Below the pieces are notes generated by a model that saw nothing but the letters and a program-made list of their open reading frames with translations, searched no databases and had not been told where the DNA came from. Shown in pieces: positions 36,311 through 49,100 of a stretch of 64,000 nt of DNA. Made by a program: the position numbers and the translations under genes. Origin of the DNA: Hansfordia pulvinata (lineage: Eukaryota; Ascomycota; Sordariomycetes; Xylariales); NCBI GenBank assembly GCA_006538405.1, contig BJKQ01000004.1, positions 1,054,001-1,118,000 on the forward strand, given 5' to 3'. Position 1 is the stretch's first letter, and each line of letters opens with the position of its first letter.

Positions 36311-38408
36311 CCTGGATCGTCGTGGTATGTGCTATGCGTGGAATGGAAATAATAGTAGAAGAGACTTGGGGTAAACCAGGATATGTAGGGTTATTCGTAG
36401 GGTGCCACCTGAGCTGCCGCTTCTCTTTCTCTCTCTCTCAAAAAAAACCCCTTCCTCCCTCCCCCTCAGAAATCCGGGCACAGCGAGCAGGTCAAGTGCT
36501 TTTATACTAAGGGTCAAAAGAATGGCTCTTCGTCTGAGAAAACAACACCATACCACTCCCCTGAGTACTCTCACACACAAAGTAAGTCCCCTACCCACCC
36601 AACCCCCTTCGCCATCTCGCCATCTCGCCTCGCAAGGCTGCTCACCGTGAGGGACTCGGGTTCCCCGAATAGCCTCTCTGCGGCAAGTCGCCGCCACTGT
36701 CTTCCATAATGAGCCCTGCGGGATGCATCGCAGCCCCGTTTTCCAAGACTTTGCCTGGAGCCAAGCAGAGGCGAATCCATAGAAGCGCCTGCGGTGTGCC
36801 TCGAGAAGAAAGCAATGAACACAGCAGCCTTGTCGTCGAGTTCGCCATCGCCTCATCTATAAGAGTATGGAGATAAAGTGGGACCTGATCCCTGGGGGAG
36901 GGGTCCTGTCACTCAAGAAGCAGGCAGGAGACTGATAAAGGCTTACGGAATTAACCCGTTCCTCCGCCAGGGTCTTCGGGTGGGGGGTCCTACGACCGCG
37001 CGGGCCTCCGATCCCACCTGTCTAGCCATTGGTCGAAAGAACCTCGACCCGGCACGAGCGTGCGAGCTGCAGGGATCATTCGCCTTCGCTTGTAAGCTGA
37101 TTAAGAGGCGATATAATCGGCGGCGGTGCATACCGCGCTCCCTCGCCCTGCACAACAAAGTGGGATATATTTAGTGCGCCCAGCGAAACTCAGCCAAGCT
37201 TCACTGCAGAGCCAAGCTTCACTACCTGGGATCCGGATTCTCTACCTTGGCCGTTCGTCCCCAAGGCCAAGCCAGCTGAGCGACACTTTCGCTCACATCG
37301 GTCCCGACTCGTGGCGAACAGCGCTGCGCTGCTTGTCTATGCAAGGGTTGCGTGAACGCCGGTGCAAGACGCCACAGAAGGGGCGCCTTGGCCGTGGGAG
37401 AAGAGGATCGCGAAGGCCGTTCAAGTCAAGGGCGTGGCCGGAAGAGCGGCGATGCCGATACAAGAGATGACCAGAATGGAAACCATCTAGAGTCTGCTCG
37501 AAAATGGGTAGTTGCTCGAACCCCGGTACCTATGAAAACACAACTGGACCCCGAGATGGCTTCAAATCCGACCTCAGTCGGAAGTCCTCACAAGTCCCTA
37601 AGTGGGTATAAGCACGGCCATGGCTCTCAGATCCTTGCTCAGGTAACGCCGGTTCTGAGAGAATAACCCATGGCGCTTTTTCAGGGGGGGAAACAAAAGT
37701 TCCTTTGATGTTTCTCGAAAACTACCTAGTATATTTTAGTGGCCAAGTTCCCGCGTAAACTGCGGCCCAACACCAGGTCCCCATTATGCGGTTCCTATCC
37801 CTGAGAAAACCAACTTGACCACGGCGCTGCAGAGATTGTGCATGGCAGACAGGCGTTCAAGGCAACTTCCCATTGTCGAGACAGATATGTCGCACTTGGC
37901 CAAGTTTATCCAAGCTCTATCCAGAGCGACGGGTTTGTAGACAGATCATCGACGAACCAGAACCTTAAGATCCTTGCTGACGCCAGCTTCACTTCCAAAT
38001 TCCCTCCCAAGACCCAATGCGCCACCGCTCCTCTGGGCCGCTTCCTCTGTATCCGTGGTGACAGGAACGAGAAATGACTTTGATGGGATCAGATAAAGTG
38101 ACCAAGTCATGCATGCCATGCTGAAAAAGAAACCAACTTTCCCTCCTCTATACAGCGATATTCCCAAAACCTCCAGAATACGGGCATGGCCTCCATCGAG
38201 TCGATTGGCAAGCAAGCCCCCGCGCCGAGCGCAATGCACCCGTCCGGAAACGCAATCCCGCCCCGCCACATCCGGCGACGGGACGAGCACCAGCTGAAGG
38301 GCAGCGTCTACCCAAAAGCCGTTCTTCTCTGTGCTGGTAGTTGGTTCGGTTTTCCTGTTCTTGAAGTATTGCACCGGCGATTCGGTACAGTGGCAAGAAC
38401 AGGCGACA
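36311..38408. other. Intergenic region without recognised genes
   Basis: About 2.1 kb. Short direct duplication of CCAAGCTTCACT at about 37195-37222. Otherwise only small frames of no evident meaning. The promoter of the 34071-36310 gene is at its left end. Confidence 0.5.
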
Positions 38409-40283
38409 CTAAAGTTCTTCGTTCTTGTCCTCTTCTATCGATGACGGCACCTCCTTCTTCTGGTCCTGAGACGCGCGGCCCAGAACATCCCCAATAGCCG
38501 AGGGGAAGCCCGCAGAGCGATCCGAAGAAACCTCGCTGACACTGGCTCTGTGCTTCTTCAACGGACTGCCCACTACTGGGCTATCTTCGGTGAAAATGGA
38601 AGGCTTCAGACTGCTGGCAGAATCAGAAGCCAAGGCGCCCTTCGTGGAATCTGTAGGCGTTGAAGCCTTCTCGGCGGCGGCAGGTCCGGACACCGGCGAT
38701 TTACCCGAGGCGTCGGTACTTTCAGGGTCAACCGAGTGTTGGCGCTTGAGCTGAACAGGGGTTAGCACAGATGTTGGAGAAGCCCGATGCCGGCGACATT
38801 GGTATTGTGGGATCAAGACGTACGCGAATCCGGTCAATGCCGGCTTGTAGTTCGCCCGTGACTTTGGCGTCCTCTGGGGCCAGGCTGGACTTGACGACCT
38901 TATCGTCACTTTCCTCCATCTTGGCCAAGGAGTTGCTATCACTATCGTCGTCGTCACTGTCCTCGTCCATGGCCCCAGCATTGCTCTTCTTGCGGGCTTT
39001 GCGCTGCCTAGCCTTTTCAGCCTCTTGGTCGCGGAAGGCGGAGAAGCCGACGGTGCCCGTCGTCTTGAGAGGTCCCAAGTTGGAGAAGTCCAGCTGCGCC
39101 GACCTTCTCTTGGTACCGGGAGTCTTGGGCTGCTCGCCTTTGGAGCCTCCCATAAGCCCCATCTTGGCCAATTGGCCTGTGAATGGTTAGTTCGGGCACG
39201 GGGAGGAGGGGCCGCTCGGAATGAGGTACTTACGCCCACCGCGATAGAAGAAGGTGAATGTGGCATATGGCTTGTCTGGGCCATCGATGCCAGTGACAGT
39301 CTGCGTGCTGATCGTCTTGGGATCAAGCGTTTTAGGCTTGGCAAAGCTGGTCGTGTGCTCGACATCGGCATCAATGGAACCGTTGGAGCCGTTCTTATCG
39401 GCATGTTGGCTGCCGTCGTCATCGTCGTCGTCGTGAGCGTCGAACTGCGGCGAGTACTCGCCCTTCTTAATTTCGCCCGAGGCAATAACTCGAAACATGG
39501 CAACCTTGATTTGGCCGGTGGCCTCGGGGGCTCGTCGTCGTCGGATGAGTCAGAGGAAGAGTAGTCGGGCGTGTCGAGCGCATTGGATTCGTCACCGCCG
39601 TATGTCATGGTGTCGTGGGAACGGTTGGTCTTCTCGGCCGGGGAGTCGGGGTTGGGGTTGGTCGGCGGTGGACTTGGGACGGCGGTGTCGCCTCTCAAAC
39701 TTCTGCCTCCGCTTTTCGGTCTTCTCTGCGGCATCGTGGCCCTTGAGATCCAGTCCGTTAAGCCAGCGCTCAAGGCCCACCTCGCGGAAAAGGAACTCGC
39801 GCTCAGCGAGACCGCCGCCCTCGGCATCGGGAACCTGCACCCAGCGACTATTCACCCATGTCTCCTCACCTGGGCGCAGAAGAGTGGCGACTTCCTCCTT
39901 GGCACGGCCGTCAAAGTAGATGTACGCAGCGATGGTCTCGCTGTCGGACTTTGTCATGGGGATGTAGGGGGTGATGGTGTTGACGGCGCGAGAGGGGTCG
40001 GAGCTGGAGGAGGGCAGAGGTCCAGCGTACCTGGGCTTGGGGTTGGGGTTGTCGGAGAAGACTTGGGAGTTGAGTAGGGGATGGGGTGACCGGGGGTCAA
40101 CAACGTGATGGATATGGCGAACTTTGCGGGTTCGTGCTGAGAGGTGTCGCGGTTGAGCTGCGGCTGGGGAACCGAGATGTAGTTGCTGACACGAGAAAGA
40201 CGAGACTGCTTCTGCATGCCGTACTCTTGAAGAGGGGCATTGTTGGCGTGAATGCTCACGGCGATACCCTTGAAGCAGGGCAT
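38409..40283 (-). CDS. Conserved fungal hypothetical protein, three frame breaks in exon 1
   Basis: Exons 40283..39234, 39176..38824 and 38750..38409; introns 39177-39233 (57 bp, GTAAGT) and 38751-38823 (73 bp, GTACGT). About 581 residues after corrections. The N-terminus MPCFKGIAVSIHANNAPLQEY, then AAYIYFDGRAKEEVATL, WVNSRWVQVPD and QIKVAMFRVIASGEIKKGEY, look like one folded domain, reminiscent of fungal DUF7918-type proteins (weak memory, not a firm match). The C-terminal half is acidic, basic and Ser-rich (DEDSDDDDSDS, KARQRKARKKS), possibly nuclear. In exon 1 the frame changes near 40077-40095 (one base missing at a C run), near 39674 (one extra base) and at 39526-39530 (one base missing in CCCCC). 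The net correction restores the correct phase for the first intron, which supports the model. Function unknown. Confidence 0.7.
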
Positions 40284-42758
40284 CGTGAGGGTGGAGGGGG
40301 GCAGTCAGGCAGGAAGAAGTTGTGAGTTACTTCGTCTGATGTTGGTGTGATCCGTGGCCGCTTCTGCTGCTGCTGCTTCTTCTGGGGCTGGGGCTGCGGC
40401 CGTGGCTGCTGCTACCTTTACAGCTGTTGGCGTTGGCGTTGGCGTTGGCGTTGACGTTCTGTTGCCGCCCTGGCTGTCTTTTGAGCCAAGACAGGCGGGC
40501 TCTCGGTCGAGCAGGCAATGGGCCCCGAGACGGACGCGAGGCTGCGGGATTGGGTCGAGGAGGGATCGCGGGGCGGTGCAGATGGTTGCAGACGAGAGGT
40601 GAAGCAAAGGAGAGCGGCGTGGACGGCGTGATGGTCGTGGGCGTCTGGCGGAGGGAGGTAGAGAGTCGGTCAAGCAGCCCAGTCGAGACGAGTGGAAACC
40701 CCGCAAAAGACGAGGTGGCGGGCCGGGATGGGCAGGGCGAGCGCCAGCAGCGCCAGTACTCGTACCAGCGTGGCCGGGGCGGCAGCCGTGGGCAGCAGAG
40801 GCGGCGTGGGGGTGGGATTGCCGATTCGGGTTGCGAACGTGGATGTTTGTCTGTCTAAGAATACCTACGGGAGGTTTGCAATGGTGGGAGAGAGGATGAA
40901 TTTTGATTGTGAAAGCGGCGGCGGCAGCGGCGAGGCAAACAAGCAAGTGTGAAATGCTCGTATCTGCATCCAAATGACCTCGAGCCTTCCCAGCGCTGAA
41001 GCAACAACCAGGTACCTACGTACGGCGCATCCACGGATATCCACGCTGTGGTGCGAGAGGTACATGTACCCTGGATATCTAGGTACTTATAGACAGCCAA
41101 CGCCTACCTGAGGACATGAGCCCGCTGCAAGGCAGGTACGAGTACCTAACTGGCTCATCCATGTCCACTCTGGACCTCGGGAGGTATCTACCTAGGTATG
41201 TAGGCGGGCAGGTATGTAGGTACCTGTTTAGGTACTTGCATTTCGGCCATATCCATCCCGCCAGGTGACGCGGACCACCTCCGGCAGCGGGCAATGGATC
41301 ATTGATCCATGGACACGAGCTGGAACCGCCCCGGTGTCTCCCGCTGTCAACGTTCTGCAGGTGAACACCATGAGGGCGACTCACCGGGCTTGGGACGTAG
41401 GTATCTTATAGCCCTCGTCCAGCTGGAGTGCTCATCACCTCAGGCGCACTCGAAGCGTGGAGGTAATCATGTGGTGGTACTCGACGACCATGAGGAGCTG
41501 CTGAGATGCTGCTATACCCTTATATACTTTGCTGTCACGCAACCTTCGCCTGCTTATAGCACTATCACTATCATGAAGAAGCTGGCATGTGCGTACATCT
41601 TGGTACAAGGGCTTGGGTAAACCACCTACCTTACCTACCTATATATACCTAACATGTACCTTGCCTACTTTACCTACCTTACTTGCCACACGCGGAACAC
41701 TGACATACGTAACATAAGCACCTTGGGTGCCTACGCGCGCAAAGGTAAAGTAATGCGTGTTTGCGCCGCATTCCGGCTGGAGGAGCCACTCCGAGGGTAG
41801 AGTTTTGCAACGTACAAGCATCAGGTAGCTCTAGAGACCCCCGAAGACGTTGTTCAGACCCCGTCTGTCATGCTTGAGCCCCGAAGTTCAAAGTCTCTAG
41901 ATTTATGTGGTTGGCAGCATGTACCAGAAATGGACTCAGCAGTCATACGAGGTTTGTCTCCTCTATTCTGCCAGCTATTTTTCTTCCCCGTCTCTCTACT
42001 TCGCTCTGTTAGCTACCTACGAGTACTATCAAATAAATCTCTCCACTTTCAAGAAGAAAAAAATCACTTTTGCTTAACTGCGAGAGCGTCTTTGCAGCTG
42101 ACCGCTCGACCAATGGCCCAATGGTTGAGGCCGGCGGGGGAGGGGGGCCGGGCTGGATTAATGGATGGATGGATCCCCACCAAGCTCCGAGCCATCCCTC
42201 TCGAGGCCAAGCGCACCCGTGGTTTGCAAGCACGGGGCTGGAGTCTTGTGTGCTCCTGATACGAGTTTGTAGTGTCTGCCCGTTCAACCCATGACAGCAG
42301 CAAACACGGGTGCTCGACAACCATAACATACAGCCTGAGGCTGAGGCTCGGGACTGGGGCCAGAGTTCCCAGTACGCGCGTGTGATGTCACAAGAACAAG
42401 TCACAGCTCAACCCTTCTCTTTACTTTACAAGGCCTCTTTACAAGGCCTCGACCCAGCGGACCCTGGCAATAGCGCCTGCAAGCAGCAGACGAAGAGGCC
42501 GGCCCAGCACTTTAACAGGGGACCACGGGACTAACGTGTTCGTACGAGTACGTGCTGGGCTCCGCGTCGAGGCCACGCATTTTGTGTGGTCCCTGCATGT
42601 GGTTCGTACATGCACCTACGTGCCTGCTTGCAGCAGCGTTATTTGTAGGCATTTTCTTGGACGTGACCGGGTGTCGTGATTTCAAACCACCACAAAGCCG
42701 GGTGTGTAGACTGAGTATCTGACCTGGTGCATCCCTCCGGATCATCCTGACCAACCAA
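40284..42758. other. Intergenic region with dense TACCTA/TAGGTA words
   Basis: About 2.5 kb. Between 41085 and 41240 and again at 41630-41690 the sequence is built of ACCTACCT/AGGTAGGT-type words (for example CTACCTAGGTATGTAGG at 41188). A GTACTCGTAC word sits at 40756 and GGTACGAGTACC at 41135. TTACAAGGCCTC occurs twice in tandem at 42425-42450. No genes recognised; the frames at 40305-40973 are Ala/Gly-rich shadows. Confidence 0.55.
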
Positions 42759-42911
42759 CTAAGAGACAAGGGAATAGTCCTCGGTGACGTAGCCCTTGTA
42801 AACCTTCTTGCGGTCGGTAGGGCTTGCACGGCTGGCCGGCGAGCCGGGCTGTCCGCGCTCTTCGGAGGACTTGGCCGTGTGCATCGATGACTTGGTGGGA
42901 GAGCCCATCAT
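42759..42911 (-). CDS. Candidate 50-aa protein
   Basis: ATG at 42911 (with a second ATG at 42908), TAG at 42759-42761. The product starts MMGSPTKSSMHTAKSSEERG and ends KKVYKGYVTEDYSLVS. It is Ser/Lys-rich with an aromatic, charged tail that looks more protein-like than neighbouring frames. No family recognised. It could equally be the last exon of a longer gene or spurious. The evidence is composition and a normal ATG-to-stop frame only. Confidence 0.3.
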   Translation of the reverse strand: MMGSPTKSSMHTAKSSEERGQPGSPASRASPTDRKKVYKGYVTEDYSLVS

Positions 42912-43390
42912 GGAGGCCTCTCTTCAGGTGACCGCGGTCACTTTTAAGAATCACTCGTAACTACCTGTACCCGTGCAGTAGCAGCTGAGCTGTCTGCTGA
43001 CCCACTGTCATCAGTCTTGATGGGAGTACCTAAGGTATTCAACCCCTGCTCCCACCCAGGTGGACGGCCCACGCGTGGCTCCAGTGAGTTTTCAGGGACT
43101 CTCGAATTTCCTCCGGGCCCTTGCCAACTTGCAAGTCTTAGAGACCGGTTTGGGTACCGTACCGAGAACCAGGGACAACGGCAAGACCGCGGCTCCCACC
43201 CACGGATGCCTCCCTTCATCACGGTCGGCGTCTTGCTTCTCACCGCACAGGCGCAGAGAGCTACACGTATCCTCAGTCTACTGGTTCAACATCTGCGTAT
43301 TGCACTTTTTTTAGATGAGGTAGAGAGGTAGAAAGGAGAAAAAAAAAGCCGTTTCTACCATGGTCGACGAGGCGAACGGGAGATCCCTCT
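42912..43390. other. Short intergenic region, nothing recognised
   Basis: Lies downstream of seipin and upstream of the 50-aa candidate. The AAAAAAAAGCC and TTTTTTTAG tracts near 43307-43349 fit a 3' end area. Confidence 0.45.
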
Positions 43391-44862
43391 CTAGGCCGGA
43401 CCTCGCGATCGCCCGCCTGACGCTCTGCGGCGAAGGCTGCCCCCCTTGGCGTCTTGGAACCCGCTCGACCCGGGTTCCGCCTCACGCCAGACCTCGTCGC
43501 CATCTTCTTCGTCGTCCGCGTCGCCCCCTTGCTGTCGCGGATACTCTGCGAGGCCGAGCGCGGCCCCCGCACCTTCCTCCTCCTTCTTGATAGCCATGTT
43601 GCCGCCGCCGCCGCCGTCGTCGTCATAGCCGTAGTTGTTGTCTTCGCGGCCTTCCCCCTCCGTCTTGAATCTCGGATCCCGGTCAGCGCTGGGGCTGGTA
43701 GACCCGTGGCGCCTCGTCCTCCCCTCCACCGCCAGCGCCTTGCTGTCCTCCTCGGAGCTGTAGCCCCCGCGCCAGCTGTCCTCCCGGCCCATGAGCTCGG
43801 CGTTCTTGGCCCCCTTCACAGGGTGCTGGTCTTCCTCGCCGCCGCGTGAAAGGTAGTACGCAATGAGGATCCAGGCGACGGCCATGGAGATCATCTCGCT
43901 GATCCAGAAGACGGTGGTGCAGACGACGAAGGAAAGAATGCGGTGGTTGTACATGGCCCACCTGATGCCCGAGAGGCGCGCCACGAGGGTGACCGTCGCC
44001 GAGTAGACCTGCAGGGTCTGGCCGGCCTGCACGTCCAGGAGCAGAGACAAGGGGAGGATGCCCTTGAACTCGATCATCTCGGCCATGGGCACGACGAGGG
44101 TGGCGGTGTCGGCGGCGGGGAAGAAGATGTGGTAGAGCAGGAAGAGCAGGCGCGAGGCGTTGGTCACGAGGGGGTCGCGGTACGGGATGAGGACCGGGCG
44201 CCGCGAGGAAAAGATGACGTTGTCCTCCTTGACGTGGGCGTAGGGGTCTTCGGGCACGGAGAAGGCAAAGGCCGGGTTGTCGGGAAGAGAACGCATGGCG
44301 TAGACGGCAACCATGAAGTTACCGCGGTCCATGTTGGGTGGCGAGCGCGGAACCGTCAGCTCCACAGACACGTCGTAGGCCTGCTCGAGCATGAGGTTGG
44401 GCGAGAGGTGGGTGATGCCATAGGGGTTGATTCCCGTGCTGTACCCGCGGTAGGCTGTGTCAGTGAATGCCAAGGCACGGGCAGAGGAATACAGGAAATA
44501 TAGGCGGCATACTTGTACTGAAGGTGCACCGGGATGGTGACGAGCTTCTTGGGGACATAGCTGTAGTAGAAGACGGGGTACGCGACGGCGGCAATGCCCA
44601 GCAGCACGAGCGATGCGCCGAGGAACAGGACGGTCCCAAGATAGGTCCGCTTGGCAGCTGGGGACGTGGCCGCTCGAATGGGCTTCTTCACGTACTCCTG
44701 GATGCGTATTAGAATGAGATCTACCAGCAAGCCTGCGGGCGCGCGAAGGGCAAGGGGGCTTGCGGCCGCGATGGAGGCGATGACATCACAGCTGTCGCGA
44801 CGCGGACGCCTGGGTCGTGGGGAAGAACAAGAAATGCTCACCATGTTAGCTGGGCCGGTCAT
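43391..44862 (-). CDS. SEI1: Seipin (lipid droplet biogenesis)
   Basis: Exons 44862..44513 and 44438..43391; intron 44439-44512 (74 bp, GTATGC...GTACAG, phase 2), giving HLQYNTGINPYG across the junction, a block typical of seipins. 465 residues. TM1 lies at about 74-101 (YLGTVLFLGASLVLLG, VAYPVFYYSYVP) and TM2 at about 285-313 (VVCTTVFWISEMISMAVAWI). Between them is the ER-luminal beta-sandwich domain with AYDVSVELTVPRSPPNMDRG and GNFMVAVY. Seipin oligomers sit at ER-lipid droplet contacts and organise triacylglycerol flow. The cytosolic tail is long, acidic and Gly/Asp-rich. The N-terminus before LLVDLILIRI is uncertain: the Met at 44862 is open, but a GTGAGC donor and GCAG acceptor in this stretch could hide an intron, although the phases do not match. 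Confidence 0.92.
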
Positions 44863-46123
44863 GCGAGAACCAGCGCCTGCTTCACCCTTCCGCAGCTCGA
44901 GACAGTATCAGAAGCTCGGTGGTGGCGAACAGACAGGGCAATGTTATGATGGTGGCTGCGGCATGTTGACTTTTGCGGTGACGATTGTCAGGTTGGCATT
45001 CGAGACCGTCCCCTGTGCGAAGCTTGTGTGCTTGTGTAGCGCGACTCCGTAAACGGAGCTCCATCGAGTTTACGGTTTGAACTCAAACGGTGTCATCCAT
45101 TCTATACCTGGTACCTATCCACGCTATGTCCCTCCAGGCAGTCGTGCGCCCGCTTTCAGTGTACCTCAGGTGCTTCATTACTTATGCAGAGATCAGGCTG
45201 CTGGGCTCATGCCGCCCCGCGCTCAAATTCGCGTGCATTGGCTATAGTTATAAGCAATAGAACCTATTGCCATCTCGGGTTTCCGGTATCTGCTTCGTGG
45301 CGTGGGCATGTTAGTCGAAAATCTACGAATAGGTAGTCAGGTGGCTCCCGACGGATACAATGTCTGGTCCGTCAGGTGTGGATTTGTACGCTAATCAAAT
45401 ACGACCGGAGTACGGATACTCGTACGCGCAACGTTGCGTCCAGTACTGTGCGAATGGGATTGGCTGGGAAATCCGTATACTAATAGAGGGTACGAGTAGT
45501 GAGGCCGTTACGGTGGTTATATTATCGCCTATCTACCCAAATATTACAAAACGTGCTGGTCAAGAAATTCGTGAATGAAAGATTCAAGGGACAAGATATG
45601 TACTGCTGTAATGGATCTCCCTACTAAAACTACGACGCACATATCGAGAATGTGCCAGGATTGCAAAAAGATCGAAAGGGACGAAGAACAGGAGGAGCGC
45701 TAACCGCTGTCGAGATTAATAGATAGGGCAGGACCTCGAAGCCCGTGGCCGTGCTATTTATGACTATGAGAATGCCCTGAAAGATTAGGGCAGAGCTGGG
45801 CAAAGAATTGAAAGGGCTCGTGGCCCAGTCGAAGCAAACCACAAATGCACTTAAAACCCCAAGATGGCAAGACAAGACAAGACATGACAAGAAACCGCTC
45901 GCTATCGTTCAACGCTTTCAGAATGATTCTCTCACTGCCGATCAAGACACTCTCTTCTCATCAGTCGTGAATATTGCCCCTGGCTCGTAGAGTCGTTCAT
46001 TTGCCGCTGCTGGTCAGCAACCAACGTCGATGGGCTCCTCGGCCATCGCCTATTCGTAACCACAGAAAGACCATCAAGCATGCGCGGAAGCCAGCACCGG
46101 CCAGACCTAGCCATGAAGACGGC
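44863..46123. other. Intergenic region, no recognised gene
   Basis: About 1.3 kb between the divergent side of seipin and the 3' end of the F-BAR gene. TACTCGTACG at 45417 and TACGAGTAG at 45491. Nothing coding recognised. Confidence 0.5.
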
Positions 46124-49100
46124 TTAGCATGGCTGTAGGTAGTTGCTGGGCACCAACCCGTTGCGGCCCACGTCATTGCCTGAGTGAATCTCGGCCTCCC
46201 ACCAGCCGTCGTCTTGGTGGCGGAGAACAGCCACATAGTCACCCTTGTTGAAACCGAGCTCCTCAGGAATCGCGGCCTGGTACATGTAGAGGGCGCGTGC
46301 TGTGGGTAGCATCTGTTAGCTCAAGGCCCAAGGAGAGAAGAGGAAAAAGCAACTAGTACAAAAAGTCAGGCATGGAAAACTCACCGAAATGGAGAATGGG
46401 ACGTCCGTCAGGGGTGTATTGCCTGCTGGGGTCGGCCACGCTCTTGCTCCGCTGCCTCGAACCCTCTTGCATCGGGTCTCTGCCGTCGTAGAAGGTCATG
46501 GCTCCCGCACAGCCGCGTGAGCTGGCACTGGTGCCAGGGCGACCCGTCGTTGGACGGCCCCGCATGGATCCGTAGCCGGCGTCGCCCGCCGCAGACGGGG
46601 CATAGCCTGGCGATGTCGCTGCCTCTGCTCCGCCCGATCGGCTGTACACGGATGGAGAGGGTGCGCGGGCATCGGCCGGGGAGTTGTGGCGGTAGTAGCT
46701 CTGCTCGGAACCGCCGCCGCGGCCCATCGAAGGCGAAGCCGAGTTGCGGTACTGGTTGCTGTTGGAGAAGGGAGCAGGGTTAGGCGAGGCCGGGCGTGGC
46801 TGCTGTGCTTGCATTCCAGGACGCGGTGATGCGCCGCGAGGGGGCGCCGGCGAGGTCGCGCGGGGTACTGCATTGCCCCTAGTGGACGGGCGGGTTGGCG
46901 TACTGCTTCCGTACACTCCGGAGCCGCGCGACGAGGCACTACCGTACGCTGCGGACGACCCCGGCCGTGATGCCGGCGATGCTGGCTGAGTCTGAGAGCC
47001 AGACCGGGCGTGTGCCTGAGATCCAGACCGGGCGTGCGCTTGAGACCCGGTTCTGGCGTGAGCTTGGGAGCCCGGTCGGGTCGAGTTGAGCATCTCGCGG
47101 CCCTGTTCCGTGTATTTCCTCGTCGCCTCCTGCATGGCCTTGGATGTCACTGCCGGGGCGGGCACACCCAGGCGCCTTACTGGCTGCTGTGGCTCGTAGG
47201 ATGGTGGAGGCGCTCTGCTTCTGTCCGCAGCCGCCGCCTCAACCTTTGCCGGAGCCGTTTTTGGCGCGGGAACGGAGCGGGAGAAGGCATCTCTTGCCTG
47301 TGTCCTGTCTTGAGCGGCATCCGGGGCAGGTGTGGCGATACCGTGGTAACGGTCGGCCGACACTCTGACTGATGCTTGCTTAGTTGCGCCGACTTTGAGG
47401 TCGGCCAGAGCGCGGGCAATGGGGTCCTGGTCTGCTGCCACGGGAGGCTTGTCGGCCGTCTTGCTGCGCTTATCCGTGTTGGCGACCGAGAATACATTCT
47501 GCCCGACATTCAGGGCGAGACTGGCGTTGGCCTCGATGGGGTCTGGGCTGGCGGTTCTCTCCGCAAGCGCCGGCTTGGTCTCTGATTTGTACACCTGGGG
47601 CCGGCGTTGAGCTGCACTGGCCGACGACGGACCCCAAGTAGCTCGGTTGTTGGAGCTCTGCATGTCTTTCATGCTCTTTCTGCGGAAAGGGCTGTGGTTC
47701 TGGAAGAACCCTCTCTTCTTCTCCTGTGGCGGCGGGAGCTCCTGCTTGACAGGACTGGGAGGCTCCTCGAAAGATGTCGGGTTCGAGTACTCGCTGTTGT
47801 CGTCTCTACTAGAGGGTCGTGCCGACAGGTTCGAACTTGTCGCCGAGTTCATCCCACTGGGGAGGTTGGTCGACAGATTGGAGTTTGTGGCCGAGTTCAT
47901 CCCGTCGGTGCGGCACAGCATCGTCATTCCGTCCATGGGGTAAGGGTCGTGCGGTACCGACGCATATTGCTCGGACTCGTATTGCTTCTCAGTCGGCTGG
48001 AGTTGGCGTCTGCTCGGGCCGCTCTGGGGCGCCAACGAGGCCGGTGCCTTCTGGGGAGTAATTGTCGGCTCTCGGCTGGAGGCGGGTGGTGCATCCTGGT
48101 GGGCCAGACCACGGGCGAGGGCAGAGTTGGGGTCATGGTGTGATTCGTAGGTCGATGGCTGAGGCGACGACGATCGGAAAGCTGGGTTGATGCTCCGGGG
48201 GAACTGCGCCACGGAGTAGTTGTCGTCGTCGGATACCTCGGACTGATGGTCATCGATGTCGCCGCGGCAGAAGTTGATGTACTTGGGCGCGTCAGGGATC
48301 TCCTGTCCAGTGCCCTTCTCCGTGATGAAGTTGATAATATCCTTCTCGACCTCCATCTTCTCCAGCGACAGCCGGATTTTCTCGCACGAGGCGTCGTCGC
48401 TGACGCAGACCGTCGACGCAATGTTGGCAAATGTCCAGAGACTGCTCTTGGTGAAGTCGAGCCTCTCCTCCTCCAGGTCCTGGAACTTGTCGGCCGCTGC
48501 CTTCCATTCTCGGTTCCACCGCGCGGTGGTGTCCTCAAGGGCTCTGACGGCATTCTCATACTCGGTATTGCTAGTAGCCACGCTGATTTGCGTCTTTTCG
48601 AGCTTGGCCTTGTTCTTCCGCTCTTCTTGGCCCATGACCATGTGGCCCTGTGCAAGGTAGCCCTTGATCTTCAGGCAGTCCTGCTCGTATCGGTCTCGCG
48701 TCTGGAGGAACTTTCGTCAGCACCTTGTCTATCCAGACATCTTCATCTGTCGAGGCAGGCCTTGCTTACCTTGTTGACCACCTGTGTCTGCTGAATCTTC
48801 ACCTTAAGGAGCTTCTCCACCGTGTTCTGAATGATCTTCCGGCGCTCCTTTATTCCCCCCGCGAACGCCGCCAGCGGCTCCTCAAGCTCCGACTTCATCT
48901 GTGTGGCATTGTTGGCGTGTTGCTTGGCCATCGACTCGACCTCGCCACGGACCGTGTCTAACGACGTCTTCAAGCCGCCGAGCTCTTGTGATCCCAGAGA
49001 TTTTCGACATAGCGACATAAGCTTGCGCGCATAGTCTTCCTCGATCGAGGCTCGTGCTGTATCCCGTGTCAGTCTCCGAGCTGCGTCAGTGCTGAGGCGA

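Noticed and set aside
40305..40973. Ala/Pro/Thr-rich 222-codon minus frame upstream of the conserved hypothetical gene
   Set aside because: Driven by CT/GCT repeats in a leader region. It has TPTPTPT and EEAAAAEAA stretches typical of simple-sequence translation.
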